Of a stretch of 36,222 nt of DNA, positions 28,706 through 36,222 are shown piece by piece. Under the pieces are notes generated by a model. It made no database searches. It had not been told where the DNA came from and saw nothing but the letters and a program-made list of their open reading frames with translations. Location: contig MU602750.1 of NCBI GenBank assembly GCA_025201865.1, positions 17,800 to 54,021 on the forward strand. Reading direction: 5' to 3'. The translations under genes and the position numbers were made by a program. This DNA comes from Ramicandelaber brevisporus (lineage: Eukaryota; Kickxellomycota; Ramicandelaberales; Ramicandelaberaceae). Position 1 is the first letter of the stretch. Every line of letters starts with the position of its first letter.

Positions 28706-29611
28706 CTATGTTTGAAGAATGACCGCGAGGATGACTGAACTAAGCACAGCCTTGTATGCAAGTGCAGAGCTGCATCCATCAAACAGGCCGTTGTGAACCT
28801 CACTTGCGTAGCGCTCTTCAATGATTGAGACAGACGGAGCAGCTGCAATCAACTTGGCTCGCTTGCTCAGCGTCTCTAGTGGGTACACAGCAAGGGTAGC
28901 AACAGACAGCGAGACGTGGCTGGCGATCCATCCAAAGAACTTGGATGGTGGGCTCGGCTCTGCTGCGCCTGTTTTCTTCGCGTCTTTGGCAGCGAAATGG
29001 CGCTCAATGGATAAAAGCAGCTCGTATCCACCAACGCTGACTGTACGGAATACGGCGATGCTCGCAATGTCGTACAGTATTCCAGAGAAGAATCCGCGAA
29101 CACCACTGGCGCCGTTGGCTTTGTTGTCGGCAATATCCGCAGCAACTGACCACGCATCGCTGTAGTAACGACCTTCGTCAGCCGCCAAAATGGTATACAC
29201 AGTCTCCAGTGGTATCGTGGCAATCACCGGGATCAACCTCCACAGCGTCTCGCTCAAATGCTCAGCAACTGCGTTGGCATTGATCCGTCTGCCCAAAACA
29301 ACAAGCTCGCGCTGTGGTTTCTTCTCCGCCTCTTCACCAGCGGAAGCAGTGGACCGAAGACGGCGCAGTCTGTGCTTTTCAATGGCAAGCTCGACGAGTA
29401 TAGACACGATATCCTTGGCAATCTGAAGCGTATTGCCCCGCCAGTTGTCCCCCAGCTGAGAGCCGAGCAAGATCGCGAAAGGTCCACGCTTGGTCTCGGG
29501 AGAGCTGCTGCCATATCGAACTCGTTGCGTCTGAACAATAACTCGGAACCGCTTAAACGGCGTCTCCAGGAACGATGATGGCACTACGCCAAGCAGCTGC
29601 ACAGTACTCAT
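28706..29611 (-). CDS. Divergent mitochondrial carrier, ADP/ATP-carrier-like, gate residues altered
   Basis: The product has 301 residues, the length of an ADP/ATP carrier, with its ATG at 29611. Three carrier repeats are visible. Repeat 1 reads TPFKRFRVIVQTQ, aligning with the ADP/ATP carrier helix-1 motif (P-x-[DE]-x-x-[KR]) but with Lys in place of the acid. Repeat 2 reads IPLETVYTILAAD, closely matching the carrier's PLDxxRTRLAAD segment, but the basic residue is Tyr. Repeat 3 reads YPLETLSKRAKLIAA, where the basic residue is Ser and the RRRMMM signature is absent. Helix-link motifs such as GVRGFFSGILYD fit the fold. The salt-bridge network of the matrix gate would therefore be lost. I infer an inner-membrane (or outer-membrane, as for some divergent carriers) protein with changed or no transport. 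Confidence 0.72.
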   Translation of the reverse strand: MSTVQLLGVVPSSFLETPFKRFRVIVQTQRVRYGSSSPETKRGPFAILLGSQLGDNWRGNTLQIAKDIVSILVELAIEKHRLRRLRSTASAGEEAEKKPQRELVVLGRRINANAVAEHLSETLWRLIPVIATIPLETVYTILAADEGRYYSDAWSVAADIADNKANGASGVRGFFSGILYDIASIAVFRTVSVGGYELLLSIERHFAAKDAKKTGAAEPSPPSKFFGWIASHVSLSVATLAVYPLETLSKRAKLIAAAPSVSIIEERYASEVHNGLFDGCSSALAYKAVLSSVILAVILQT

Positions 29612-29703
29612 CGTTGCACAAGAATAACAAAGAAAAAGAAAGAAAAAAACAAAGAAAAATGCAGGATATTCAAAGAAAAGTAGCGAGGAAAAGTAAGACG
29701 AGT

Positions 29704-30039
29704 TTAGACTGGCTGGTGGCAGTAGTTGAACTTCTCGGTGACGAAGTTGCCCATGTAGTTCTCGCGGCAGCGGTTACGCAGTATCTTGCAAGCAGTTGCA
29801 CTGGCATCACCGGCAATGGCACAATCCAGGACATCGCCACGATTCATAACATGGCGAATGCAAGTGCTGCCTTGACTCTTCTCAAACTCCTCGAAGTTTA
29901 TAAACGTCTTGCCGCATTTGCAGCTGCCCATCGTAACGACGGCGTCTCCACCCAGAAGACCCGTGTAGTTGATCTCGAATCCTTGAGCGCTGATACCAAA
30001 AGCAGCAGCCAGAGCCAAAAGCACAGTTTCAATTTTCAT
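29704..30039 (-). CDS. Small secreted Cys-rich protein, paralogue A
   Basis: Start chosen at the ATG at 30039, which directly begins a signal peptide; the frame extends further up but that part is not signal-like. The product has 111 residues with cleavage likely near 19. There are seven cysteines (40, 42, 60, 73, 84, 91, 107). It is a clear paralogue of the gene at 31237-31569. Shared features are an aromatic start of the mature chain (FEINY / FDIYY), GSC-x2-G, the phrase GSTCI / GSSCI, VLDCxIA, NRC with Y-x-G-x-FV, and a final YC. Cysteines 73, 84 and 91 are at identical positions in both. Family function is unknown. A secreted protein with three disulfides is expected. Confidence 0.8.
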   Translation of the reverse strand: MKIETVLLALAAAFGISAQGFEINYTGLLGGDAVVTMGSCKCGKTFINFEEFEKSQGSTCIRHVMNRGDVLDCAIAGDASATACKILRNRCRENYMGNFVTEKFNYCHQPV

Positions 30040-30797
30040 TGTGATTTCGTTCAGAGTGTGATGGTTATCGTGCGATGAAGAAGGGATGAGAGAGTGGAAG
30101 AGTGGAAAGGTGAGGGACTGCAAGACCAGAAGACCTGAAGAGCGCTGCGATAAGTCTCTCTTAACAAATTAAGGAGTGCTCGCGTTCGATCTGAGAGGTT
30201 CTGCTGTTGATCGCAGTGCCGCCATCTTTTTTTGCCTCCACAGTCATTGTTTGTCAAATCAGCCTATTCTATATTTACTTGACTGGCAATGTGAGACATG
30301 TTGCATCGCTCCACTCATCACATTCATCAGCTGTGGCACCAAATTGAGGTCTGGGTACATTAGCGTCTCTGTTTTCGCACTAATTAAGCTATGATTAATC
30401 AAAGACATTACGTAGGATTGACTTGAGCTATTAACTATACGATCCATTATACACACCAAATCGATGCGAAGTGATGTAACTTGAACGAATGCGGCAACGG
30501 ACTTTAGTCGAAGAGGTGGGTGGCACGCCAAGATGCAGCACGGAGCTTCGCACACATATAGCATGTCGAATACCGTCATGTTTACGATATAATATAGTAT
30601 GCTTAGTAAGCACTTAGGCAAGCCAAGTGTATAAATGACCGATGTAAATCCCATCTCTACCTTGTCAACGTTCGATATAATTCATCGCAGTCGATTTCTA
30701 CTATCTCACCAACACGCTTCTCCATCAAACTGCACAATTCCTCCTCAGAGCAATTTCCAGACCAAGACCAAGATCAAGACCAAGAATATTAACGCAA
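30040..30797. promoter_or_regulatory. Divergent promoter between two small secreted protein genes
   Basis: This is 758 bases between ATGs at 30039 (-) and 30798 (+). A TATAAAT lies at 30630-30636, 162 bases before the + gene's ATG. A palindromic GCTTA-G-TAAGC is at 30601-30611, and the leader of the + gene has AAGACCAAGATC repeats (about 30758-30786). I see no other gene. Confidence 0.5.
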
Positions 30798-31070
30798 ATG
30801 AAGCTGTGTCACCTTACTCTCGCTGTAGCTCTCGGAGCGGTTGCTGTGCACGGCTCGCAGTTTTGCTCTCCCAAGAATGGCTGCAAAACTGCGTGCGGTC
30901 ATAATGACCTTGTCCCAGATGACAATTGGAGCTGGACCGGTACTGGCCAGGATGGCTTCCTTGGCGACTTTAACTGCAGCCCAAGTGAGTACCGCTGGAA
31001 GGTCCAGAGCGACCAGAACTTGGGTGGCGGTCCATTCGGCTGGAGATGCCTCTATATCAAGTGCAACTGA
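30798..31070 (+). CDS. Small secreted Cys-rich protein (6 Cys in mature chain)
   Basis: The product has 90 residues from the ATG at 30798. The signal peptide is about residues 1-19 and contains one Cys (C4). The mature chain has six cysteines (23, 29, 33, 60, 84, 89) and is rich in Gly, Asp and Trp, with WSWTGTGQDGFLGDFNC in the middle. The family is not recognised, and it is not similar to the two paralogues on either side. A TATA-like element and a repeat-rich leader precede it. An extracellular role (wall component, adhesin cofactor, effector or antimicrobial) is possible but cannot be chosen from sequence. Confidence 0.75.
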   Translation: MKLCHLTLAVALGAVAVHGSQFCSPKNGCKTACGHNDLVPDDNWSWTGTGQDGFLGDFNCSPSEYRWKVQSDQNLGGGPFGWRCLYIKCN

Positions 31071-31236
31071 GTTTTACCATTCGCACTTACTATAAGCAAT
31101 TCATAACTCATCTTCGTCCCTCTCTTTTTCTTTTCTTTTCTTTTCCTTTCTTTTTACTTTTAAATAAAAAACATGTCCCCTGTTAGACACCTAGATGATA
31201 AGCTCAAACTTTGAAAAAAGAATGATCGGATGTAGT

Positions 31237-31569
31237 TTATGGACAATAGTCACCGTTTAGGCGATCACTGACAAACTGTCCATTGTATTTATTTCCGCAG
31301 CGGTTGTGAAGCAGGTCGCAAACCACAAAATCGGGAGCCGGCGCAATCAAACAGTCCAGAACTGAATTGTGAATGTTGCGGCTAATGCAGCTACTGCCTA
31401 GGCTTTGCTCATACAGAGTCTGGTTTATCGCAGCGGTTCCTTTAAGACACGCGCCAAGATAGATGGTAGAGCTAGCGGGAGTGACTTTGCCATAGTAGTA
31501 GATATCGAATGCAGTAGCAGCACTGGCAGCGAATGCGGTAAGAGCCACGGAAACAAGTGTGATCTTCAT
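31237..31569 (-). CDS. Small secreted Cys-rich protein, paralogue B
   Basis: The product has 110 residues, with its ATG at 31569. The signal peptide is about 1-20 (Ala-rich, ending ATA). Six cysteines lie at 41, 61, 73, 84, 91 and 109. All have counterparts in the paralogue at 29704-30039, which has one extra Cys. Conserved phrases are GSSCI, VLDCLIA, NRCGNKYNGQFV and the terminal YC. Both genes lie on the - strand with an unrelated secreted gene between them, as expected after local duplication. Divergence is considerable outside the cysteines, so the duplication is not recent or selection is fast. Possible N-glycosylation at NQT. Function unknown. Confidence 0.8.
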   Translation of the reverse strand: MKITLVSVALTAFAASAATAFDIYYYGKVTPASSTIYLGACLKGTAAINQTLYEQSLGSSCISRNIHNSVLDCLIAPAPDFVVCDLLHNRCGNKYNGQFVSDRLNGDYCP

Positions 31570-31998
31570 GGTCTGTAAAAGTCAGTGTATAAAATCAGAA
31601 AAAAGAAGAAGAGGAAGATTCCAAGTGATGTGAAAACGCCAAGAATGAGGATGACATGACAAGCACTACACTGTTACTATATAAATCAATATGTAGATAA
31701 GCTGTGTATCCATTTTTCGAATGTGTTCAATTTGTACACTGTATAGGTGTAACAGTTCCACCACGGAATGTTGCCACCATGCGGTATGATATCTTTTCCT
31801 CACTAATTAATTTATGAGTTACTTAATGGGTTGCACAGTATGATGTACACATGTTAAGTAAGTTGTACTACGACTCATTTAATATAAGAACTGCGAGCTT
31901 CTGTTCTTTCGCAGAATTTATTCATTCTTCATTCTGCTGTTCCATCCATACTTTTCGACTCAATTGCACACACAGTTTATATCCTCGTCACGAACAGA
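31570..31998. promoter_or_regulatory. Divergent promoter between paralogue B and the 62-residue secreted protein
   Basis: These 429 AT-rich bases hold TATATAA at about 31679 and TAATATAAG near 31879, either of which could serve one of the two flanking genes. No gene is seen. Confidence 0.45.
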
Positions 31999-32187
31999 AT
32001 GAGACTCCTGAAGATTGCTGTTGTCTCAAGTCTTTTTGTTACTGCAATCGTCGCTTGGAATTGTCCATGTGTTCACCGCCCTGACGATTGTCCACCCGGA
32101 ATGATACCTGAGCGCATGCCGCGTGTCTGCATTGAATTGGGCTGCGAGCCTTTCCCTGAAGGCGGAACTTACATTTGCAAAGACTAA
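31999..32187 (+). CDS. Very small secreted Cys-rich protein (6 Cys)
   Basis: The product has 62 residues from the ATG at 31999. The signal peptide is about 1-19 (RLLKIAVVSSLFVTAIVA). The mature chain of about 43 residues holds six cysteines (22, 24, 31, 44, 49, 60) with Pro-rich loops (CPCVHRPDDCPPGM), a disulfide-knot size similar to small inhibitor-type domains. The CxC, CPPGM and final YIC phrases loosely recall trypsin-inhibitor-like (TIL) or related cysteine-rich domains, but the Cys count is below that of a full TIL domain, so I do not assign it. It sits only 63 bases from the stop of the trypsin-fold membrane protein, which is convergent with it. Confidence 0.7.
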   Translation: MRLLKIAVVSSLFVTAIVAWNCPCVHRPDDCPPGMIPERMPRVCIELGCEPFPEGGTYICKD

Positions 32188-32250
32188 TTTGTATTCTCCC
32201 CTTTTCCAGTAGATTTCCATACACATAATATTAAAAATATAAGTTTAGAA

Positions 32251-33465
32251 TTAGATATCAACCTGTAATTGTTGCTGTGATGGTGCAGCGTATGGAGGTG
32301 GTTGTTCGTCGTTGGATTGATTCTGAGGACGAGAATTATATTCGGCAAACGGAATACTGCCATGAGGAAGTTTGACATCGACCAATCTCGCTGTATCCTC
32401 TTCCATCTCAAATGACTCGACATCTTCATTGCGCTTCTTTTTCATATACCACCACCAGCCAAAGCCTACACCAGCAAGAACTGCCAGCCCACCAAGTCCT
32501 GCACCAAGTCCAATCGCAAGAGCACTCGTCTTCCCACTCTGGCCGTCGCCGCCACCACCACTGCCACCGCTACTATTTGCGTCATTGTTGCCGCTTGTGT
32601 CGATTTTCATTGTGTCAACATCAATGCCATTGTTGAATGACGATACCTTGGTCGCATTAGCGATTGCCTTGCCCATGTACCACGGCTGCACCCAATAGTC
32701 ATAGTAATCACCGCTGCTTTCAAGATGCGACGACTGAATTGCGTAGATGCCCACCAAGCCCCACTCCAGGTTTGATACTCTCTTCATCAGCACATATGAT
32801 GACTGGACAATCTGCATCTTTGGCAGCGATGTAATCGACGTGCATATGACAACATTGCCAGCGCGAGTGGTGTAGTTTAAACCCGGATAGTCCCATTTGC
32901 GTCGACAGTTTTCATCAGAAACGAGCTTGGTGCGATTGGCGACAATTTCGTATACGGGCTTCGAAGCGTCAGAGAAATGAGTGATATCCCATGTAATTTG
33001 GATCAGCTCATCCCCATCTTTGAGAGTTGCAGGATCGACTAATGATGCACGTATCGAGGCTGTTTTGGATATAAGATTGGGCACGCTTGGGTCAACCGTG
33101 ATAATGACTGGTGCTTTGCCCAACGGAATGCGGTTGGAGAGCTTGGTCATTGCTGTGATGGCTTGCTGCGGCATAGAGCCAGCCTCGAAGCCATTCAGTC
33201 CTGAGAAGATCTCATAGTCGGAGACTTTGAACGCCGGATCAATATCAAACAGGATGCCATGAGTGAGAATTGTGCTACTGGATAAGAAGATGCCGGGAAC
33301 GACATAGCTAGATCGGGTGATAGCTGCAAGGAATGGTACATCGTCGTTACTTGGCTTAAACTCGGTCGGTGCTAGTGCAGCGACTGTTGCCGCAAGGAGA
33401 GCAAATATCACAAGAGTAGTGACGGCCGTTGCAATGGCGACGGAATTGGTATTTGGAAAATGCAT
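32251..33465 (-). CDS. Single-pass membrane protein: degenerate trypsin-like ectodomain, PPPY cytosolic tail
   Basis: Start at the ATG at 33465, giving 404 residues. A signal peptide/anchor lies at about 8-30. Residues about 43-265 follow the order of an S1 (chymotrypsin-fold) protease: PGIFLSSSTILTHG (compare GGSLISxxWVLTAAHC), a VxDENCRRKW segment, NVVICTS (compare NMICAG) and EWGLVGIYAI (compare WxLVGIVSWG). The only two ectodomain cysteines I see (C187, C208) match the conserved pair around the C168-C182 disulfide. The GDSGGP block is replaced by VQSSYVL and no DIAL-type Asp is seen, so activity is unlikely. A Gly/Ser linker (about 298-313), a Gly/Ala-rich transmembrane helix (about 314-341), a KKKR stop-transfer and a 60-residue tail with PPPY (389-392, a WW-domain ligand) follow. 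A surface receptor or binding protein is inferred. Confidence 0.7.
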   Translation of the reverse strand: MHFPNTNSVAIATAVTTLVIFALLAATVAALAPTEFKPSNDDVPFLAAITRSSYVVPGIFLSSSTILTHGILFDIDPAFKVSDYEIFSGLNGFEAGSMPQQAITAMTKLSNRIPLGKAPVIITVDPSVPNLISKTASIRASLVDPATLKDGDELIQITWDITHFSDASKPVYEIVANRTKLVSDENCRRKWDYPGLNYTTRAGNVVICTSITSLPKMQIVQSSYVLMKRVSNLEWGLVGIYAIQSSHLESSGDYYDYWVQPWYMGKAIANATKVSSFNNGIDVDTMKIDTSGNNDANSSGGSGGGGDGQSGKTSALAIGLGAGLGGLAVLAGVGFGWWWYMKKKRNEDVESFEMEEDTARLVDVKLPHGSIPFAEYNSRPQNQSNDEQPPPYAAPSQQQLQVDI

Positions 33466-33993
33466 GTAGACTGCTGCTGTTTGCGTTGTGTACAAAAGAA
33501 TTATGGATGTCGAGAGAATGAGAGATGGTGCGCTGACAGACAGGCAGTGGAGTTGGTGCTCACCCTTTCATTTTTATAAAAGAAAAGAGGAAAGAAAGCA
33601 GAGACAAAAATAAAAACAAAAAGAGTGCAGTGCATGGGTGAGTTGCCAATCTATGAATAGAACAAATATTGCTGCTCACGCGTTCACTGTTTGTATGCAA
33701 AAGTTGAACTAACCCAGGCCAACAAGAACCAAATGCAAGCCACAGTTTCTATGTCTCCATTTTGTACTCTCTTGCAAAAATGTAATGAGAATCTATGTTA
33801 AGCACTGGTGTATGTGTGTGTGTGTGTGTATGTGTGTTAAGAGTGGATAACACGAAGGTTCGCGTGAGCTGAGATCATCAGGTAAATAAACGCAAGTGCA
33901 GTACACGCACCGTTATACTCTACATGTACTACATTAGCCAATCGTCCGCATGTGGATATAGAAAATGGGTTAAAAAGAAAGGAAGATAGGCTG
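33466..33993. promoter_or_regulatory. Upstream region of the membrane protein gene, with GT microsatellite
   Basis: These 528 bases separate two - strand genes. On the - strand TATAAAAA (33571-33578) lies about 106 bases before the membrane protein ATG, a plausible TATA box. A GT microsatellite lies at 33808-33837. No other gene is seen. Confidence 0.5.
33808..33837. repeat. GT dinucleotide microsatellite
   Basis: About fourteen GT units interrupted by two TA steps lie between the S9 peptidase and the membrane protein gene. Confidence 0.9.
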
Positions 33994-36222
33994 TTAAGCT
34001 GCAATGTGACCAGTATGCTCGTCCAACCAAGCTAGAATAGTATCGAGCCACTTGATGCTGTTGATCGGCTTGACAACTCCGTGGCTCTCGTCTGGGAAGT
34101 ACAGGAAGCGGCTTTCGATGCCACGACGACGCAGAGCAGTGAATCCAGCCAGCGACTGGTCAATTGTGCAGCGGTAATCCACACCACCGTGGATGAACAG
34201 AGTCGGCGTGTTCCATTTGGCGACATGGAGCGATGGATCGTCGAGATCGAACAACTCTCTGCCCTTTGGATCCCATGGCTGAGCATTATACAAGATGTCA
34301 TATAGGTATCCTATATCGCTAGTATATGCAAGACCTGAAGTGGAGAAGACACCGTCATGGTTGACGAAGCAGGCAAACTGGTCATCTTTAACGTGACCGT
34401 TTAGCCAGTTGACAACATAACCACCATAAGATCCACCAAGAGCGGTGACCTTCTTGTCGTCAGTGATTGGAGCCGTGATGTGATGCTCGTTCAGAACATG
34501 CTTGATGCCCTCGAGAATTTCAGCTGGTGGCAGGCGCCAGTTTCGGTCAACAGATTCTGTCAATTCTTTGCCAAAGCCAGTTGAGCCAGTCGGGTTGAAC
34601 TGCACTGTAATGTAGCCGTGGGAGGCAAACAACTGTGGATTCCAGCCAAATGAGAATGACTCGGTGAATGAGCCCTGTGGACCGCCGTGAATGATCATGG
34701 CCGACGGATACTTGACTTTGCCGCTGAGATCGGCGCCAGGTGGCAGATAGATGAATGCGTGCAGAGTCTTGTTGAATGCCTTGAACCACGTTTCGATCGG
34801 GTGAGAAAGACCAAACTTAGCTGCAAGATCTTCGTTCTGGCGAGCAAGACGCTCAAACGAGGCGGAGGTTGCACGAGTGACGCCGCTGATGCTGGATGTC
34901 TTGATAGTCAACTCGTACAGGTCGCCAGGAGACACGGACGACTGGTGCTGGACGAGGAAGCGGCTGGCATCCAACGCCTCCACAGCAACAACAGCGCCGT
35001 TTGGAGTGAGAGGGACCACGCTGGATGAGGAGGCAGCATCTGCTGGCTCAGCAGCGAGTGTGACAGTCGAGGCATCGTCTCCATCCAAGTCAAAGGCAGC
35101 TGGAGTAGAAGTAGCAGAAGTGGAGACAGATTCGAACTCAAGCGGGATATAGAAGGCACGAATATGTCCCTTGTCCTCAGCAACAGCAATCAAGCCAGAC
35201 GAGTCCTTGGTCCACAGCAGCGATCTCGGAGTGCGATCCCAGCCCTTGGCGATCTCCTTGTGTTGGCGTGTAGTGCGGTCATACACAATGATCTGACTGT
35301 GAGCGATCTTTTGCCCATCAAATAGTTCTTGCAACCACACAATGTATCGACCATCTGGAGAATAAGTTGGAATGGCAGCGCCACCAGGCTTCGACTGAAT
35401 GATGTCAATGCCGTTACAGCGACGGCGTCCAAAGCATGGCAGAGAAGACAAGTGCCGCACAGTCACAATAGAAGAGCTTGACTTCCAACCATCGAGGTTA
35501 TCGATTTTCTGATAAGAGAAGGCAATCTCCTTACCATCTGGCGAGAATCTGTATTCAGCAGGCTGCACTGGGCCGTCGCTGTCAGCTGAGACCAGCGGAA
35601 CTGGCTCACCGTCCAAAATGCGCTCCTGGTACTTGCTGAGCTTGGCCAGGAAGAGCGAGTTGTACTTGGGGCCAATCCACGTGTCCCAGAAACGGAGCGG
35701 CAGGTCGTTGTAGATTTGAGCAGAGTCGAGGCGAGTCTTCTGGACAGCATCGCGCGCAACGGTCTCGGTCAGCGTGGCGTTCGGATACACACTAAAGTCC
35801 AGCAGCAGGTGACCAGAGGGAATGTTGTAGACAAAGTTGTTGACCGGCAGCGTGTAGTTGGACAGCTGCTTGGGCTTGGTCAGCTGGCCGCTACCAGCCA
35901 GAGCACCGTCAATCGGCACCGACCAGATCTGAGTCAGTGCTTTCTTGGCATCCTTGGAATCAGACTCTGGCCGAGCGGACAGGAAGGCAACAGTGGCGTT
36001 GTCGAGCCAAACCGGCGTGGAGTCGCTCGTGTCAACACTCGGAGCAGTCAGCGCGTGGACAACCTTGGACTCGATGTCGAGCAAGTTGAGGTGCTGCGAA
36101 CCCTTGTTGACCTGAAGCGAGTACTTGTACGACGTGAACACAGCGTAGCGGCCGTCTGGAGAAACGACGGGAGGACCAGGGCGGTTGAGCTGGACATTGT
36201 CGCGAACGTTGAAGCGCGCGCC
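33994..36222 (-). CDS. DPP5: Dipeptidyl-peptidase-5-like S9 serine peptidase (N-terminus beyond window)
   Basis: The frame is open to the right edge, with no ATG in the last 80 bases, so the N-terminus including any signal peptide is missing. About 742 residues are present. The visible start (FNVRDNVQLNRPG, then SPDGRYAVFTSYKYS) matches the beta-propeller entry of secreted fungal DPP5/S9C enzymes. Other propeller blades show SPDG motifs (RFSPDGKEIAFSY, YSPDGRYIVW). The C-terminal alpha/beta-hydrolase has the nucleophile Ser in GGSYGGYVVNWL (codon 34429-34431), Asp in HGGVDYRC and His in DESHGVVKP, so the triad is complete. The protein ends in HIAA, not an ER-retention signal. Role: removal of N-terminal dipeptides from extracellular peptides for nutrition. 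It adjoins the secreted-protein cluster. Confidence 0.93.
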   Translation of the reverse strand, partial: GARFNVRDNVQLNRPGPPVVSPDGRYAVFTSYKYSLQVNKGSQHLNLLDIESKVVHALTAPSVDTSDSTPVWLDNATVAFLSARPESDSKDAKKALTQIWSVPIDGALAGSGQLTKPKQLSNYTLPVNNFVYNIPSGHLLLDFSVYPNATLTETVARDAVQKTRLDSAQIYNDLPLRFWDTWIGPKYNSLFLAKLSKYQERILDGEPVPLVSADSDGPVQPAEYRFSPDGKEIAFSYQKIDNLDGWKSSSSIVTVRHLSSLPCFGRRRCNGIDIIQSKPGGAAIPTYSPDGRYIVWLQELFDGQKIAHSQIIVYDRTTRQHKEIAKGWDRTPRSLLWTKDSSGLIAVAEDKGHIRAFYIPLEFESVSTSATSTPAAFDLDGDDASTVTLAAEPADAASSSSVVPLTPNGAVVAVEALDASRFLVQHQSSVSPGDLYELTIKTSSISGVTRATSASFERLARQNEDLAAKFGLSHPIETWFKAFNKTLHAFIYLPPGADLSGKVKYPSAMIIHGGPQGSFTESFSFGWNPQLFASHGYITVQFNPTGSTGFGKELTESVDRNWRLPPAEILEGIKHVLNEHHITAPITDDKKVTALGGSYGGYVVNWLNGHVKDDQFACFVNHDGVFSTSGLAYTSDIGYLYDILYNAQPWDPKGRELFDLDDPSLHVAKWNTPTLFIHGGVDYRCTIDQSLAGFTALRRRGIESRFLYFPDESHGVVKPINSIKWLDTILAWLDEHTGHIAA

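Noticed and set aside
1-36222. Transposons, CRISPR arrays, prophage or other bacterial-type mobile systems
   Set aside because: No transposase, reverse transcriptase, terminal repeat or spaced direct-repeat array was seen; repeats are simple-sequence or amino-acid-tract coding.

Overview
The window looks like nuclear chromosome sequence from a fungus, most likely an early-diverging ('zygomycete-grade') lineage. All recognisable genes are eukaryotic and several are typically fungal: a dipeptidyl-peptidase-5-type secreted peptidase, a Snt1/NCoR-like SANT protein, a Sit4-associated SAPS protein and small cysteine-rich secreted proteins. The long reading frames, up to 1,854 codons, run without any visible intron. 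Many proteins carry long Gln, Ser, Ala, Pro or Thr tracts encoded by CAG/CAA-type triplet repeats. The species cannot be fixed from the sequence alone; a Kickxellomycotina-like fungus is a guess.

Layout. Positions 1-14 kb hold housekeeping and regulatory genes: DNA ligase I (+, ATG at 406), an extended SDR-fold protein that has lost its YxxxK motif (-), a DsbA-fold/GST-kappa-type isomerase (-), an F-box/leucine-rich-type protein (-) and a 1,854-residue three-SANT Snt1/NCoR-like corepressor subunit (-). The corepressor shares a 426-bp divergent promoter with an F-box plus JmjC oxygenase (+, ATG at 14550). A 1.6-kb intergenic stretch follows, with a strong hairpin, an inverted repeat and a segment with almost no A. 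Next comes an unusual ubiquitin-specific protease (+, 17869-21477). A 1.24-kb convergent spacer contains a dense cluster of stem-loops, probably a structured non-coding RNA. A SAPS-domain PP6/Sit4 regulatory protein (-, 22718-27590) is interrupted by a 320-N assembly gap.

From 28.4 to 33.5 kb the character changes. Four to five short genes, mostly on alternating strands, encode small secreted Cys-rich proteins, two of them clear paralogues. Mixed in is a divergent ADP/ATP-carrier-like protein whose matrix-gate motifs are all altered. The run ends with a single-pass membrane protein whose ectodomain looks like a degenerate trypsin (S1) fold and whose cytosolic tail ends near a PPPY motif. The right edge holds a DPP5-like S9 peptidase, cut off at its N-terminus by the end of the window. 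The right third therefore appears to be a secretome and cell-surface neighbourhood, while the left two thirds are nuclear, chromatin and ubiquitin functions.

The best candidates for something undescribed are: the degenerate-trypsin receptor-like protein next to the small secreted protein cluster; the structured RNA at about 21.66-21.99 kb; a non-AUG-initiated mitochondrial form of DNA ligase I; and the gate-less ADP/ATP carrier paralogue.
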